The notes below the pieces were generated by a model. That model was not told where the DNA came from and did no database searches. It saw only the letters and a program-made list of their open reading frames with translations. Source: Mesorhizobium sp. B2-1-8 (GTDB lineage Bacteria; Pseudomonadota; Alphaproteobacteria; Rhizobiales; Rhizobiaceae). From it: a stretch of 64,000 bases of DNA. The position numbers and the translations under genes are program-made. Below are positions 62,946-64,000 of this stretch, piece by piece. Positions within the stretch are counted from its first letter, which is position 1, and each line of letters begins with the position of its first letter. Location: positions 4,937,501 to 5,001,500 of the forward strand of contig NZ_CP083952.1 of assembly GCF_006442545.2 (NCBI RefSeq), in the 5' to 3' direction.

Positions 62946-63872
62946 ATGGACCATCTGGATTTCAGGTTGGTGAAGGCGTTCGTTACCGTGGCGCAGGAAG
63001 GCAACGTCACCAAGGCGGCCGAATTGCTGAATCTCACCCAGCCTGCCGTCAGCCTTCAGCTCAAACGGCTCTCCCAGGACGTCGGAGTGACATTGTTCCA
63101 TCGGACCGCCGGCGGACTTGAATTGACGCGCGACGGCGCGCTGCTTGCGGCCAAAGGCCAGCAGGTGCTGGCCCAGGCGGCGGAGTTCAGACAGACCGCC
63201 AGGCATCTCAGCACGAAGCTGCGCGGCAAACTCAGGATCGGTACGATCATCGACCCTGAATTCACCCGCCTGGGCGCATTTCTGCAGGCCCTCGCCGAAA
63301 GTGGCCCGGGCATGGACACGGAACTTCGGCAAGGCATGAGTGGCGAGGTCGCCATCCGGCTGAAGCGCAACGAACTGGATGTCGGCTTTTTTCTCGGCGA
63401 TCTCGACGATTTCGGCACCAGCACCGATGCCGCCGACACGCAATCCGAGGCCCAGTTCTTCATCAAGCCATTGTCACGCATGACCTATCGCGTCGTGGCG
63501 CCGCCTGGCTTTGCCGGCATGGTGGCAGGGCGGGACTGGAAGGAGCTTGCCGAGCTTCCCTGGATCGGCACTCCATCGGAATCGGTCCATAACAGGCTGC
63601 TTGCGAGGCAATTTGGCGGCCTCAAGCAGAACATCGTCGCCCTGGTCGACCAGGAAACCTCGATGCTGGCGATGGTTCGTACCGGCCTCGGGCTAAGCCT
63701 CTGCCGGGAATCGATCGCGCTCAATGAACGACAGGCAAACGGCCTGGTTATCGCGGACAGGGTCAAGCTGGAGACCAGCCTGGGTTTTGCCTGCCTGTTC
63801 GCGCGGCGATCCGATCCAAATGTCTCTCTGGCCTTCGACGTCATCGAGCGAATCTGGCGCGGTGAACATTAG
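62946..63872 (+). CDS. LysR-family transcriptional regulator
   Basis: A 308-residue regulator with helix-turn-helix MDHLDFRLVKAFVTVAQEGN, VTKAAELLNLTQPAVSLQLK and a substrate-binding domain. It is divergent from the GMC/CoA-transferase operon with about 190 bp between, including a CAAT-N5-ATTG dyad at 62907-62919, so it likely controls that operon. Confidence 0.92.
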   Translation: MDHLDFRLVKAFVTVAQEGNVTKAAELLNLTQPAVSLQLKRLSQDVGVTLFHRTAGGLELTRDGALLAAKGQQVLAQAAEFRQTARHLSTKLRGKLRIGTIIDPEFTRLGAFLQALAESGPGMDTELRQGMSGEVAIRLKRNELDVGFFLGDLDDFGTSTDAADTQSEAQFFIKPLSRMTYRVVAPPGFAGMVAGRDWKELAELPWIGTPSESVHNRLLARQFGGLKQNIVALVDQETSMLAMVRTGLGLSLCRESIALNERQANGLVIADRVKLETSLGFACLFARRSDPNVSLAFDVIERIWRGEH

Positions 63873-63961
63873 ACACACCTTCAGCTCGGCTCCGAAGCTG
63901 CCGAGGGCTTTGAAGCCGTCGGTCAAGGTCGCCTGCGAAGGCATCCACGGTCCGGAGCGGC

Positions 63962-64000
63962 TTAACGTCCCCGCGAAAGGCTCCCCAGAATCCCGCGCAC
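63962..64000 (-). CDS. Possible C-terminal end of a minus-strand gene (cut by the right edge)
   Basis: One minus-strand frame open at the edge reads RGILGSLSRGR and then a stop at 63962-63964. That Gly/Leu/Arg end looks like a genuine C terminus, but only 12 codons are visible, so this is a guess. Confidence 0.25.
   Translation of the reverse strand: MRGILGSLSRGR

Overview
The window looks like chromosomal DNA of a Mesorhizobium-type alphaproteobacterium (order Hyphomicrobiales). Three things point there: uniformly high GC with long antisense open frames; rhizobial gene sets in their usual order (pleC / glnE / two-component pair / degP / ccmHFEI, then a feuNPQ-like operon); and a MucR/Ros regulator with a non-canonical zinc site. 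No rRNA, tRNA or CRISPR was seen. All assignments come from reading motifs and context; no database search was run.

Layout. 0-9.6 kb: start of an ETF-ubiquinone oxidoreductase, a secreted hypothetical protein, a family-4-like uracil-DNA glycosylase, an XRE/MmyB-type regulator, an EamA transporter, aminopeptidase N and a PleC-like histidine kinase. 9.6-21.4 kb: a long minus-strand block with ccmI-ccmE-ccmF-ccmH (cytochrome c maturation), a DegP protease, a two-component pair, glnE and a small EF-hand protein. 21.5-25.2 kb: a lipoprotein, feuQ, feuP, a probable feuN, and an orphan phage/GTA-type DUF3168 gene.

25.4-39.3 kb is accessory and catabolic. First comes a putative oxygenase module: a frameshifted flavodoxin-type reductase, LysR, amidohydrolase, Rieske ferredoxin, a PhnZ-like HD-domain protein and a hydratase. 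It is split by an intact 1044-bp IS630-type insertion sequence. Next is a PotD-type ABC transporter operon, a LysR regulator, an M20-like hydrolase and a dimethylargininase-like amidinohydrolase, which together suggest uptake and breakdown of an amidated or guanidino compound.

39.5-58.5 kb is mostly housekeeping: PBP1A, DUF1214/DUF1254, DUF2336, DUF1491, a peptidoglycan-binding protein, a DivJ-like kinase, DUF5330, SufE, MucR, oligopeptidase B, a LysE exporter, a SET-domain protein, two c-type cytochromes, Fe-SOD, a branched-chain aminotransferase, a haloacid dehalogenase and an L,D-transpeptidase. Two copies of a hairpin repeat with compensatory stem changes and one unannotated 49-codon secreted-peptide ORF lie in its intergenic gaps.

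58.5-63.9 kb is a small catabolic cluster: an 837-residue tandem CaiB-type CoA-transferase whose architecture matches DddD (DMSP CoA-transferase/lyase), a GMC oxidoreductase and a divergent LysR regulator. This and the 25-31 kb oxygenase module are the best candidates for undescribed pathways.
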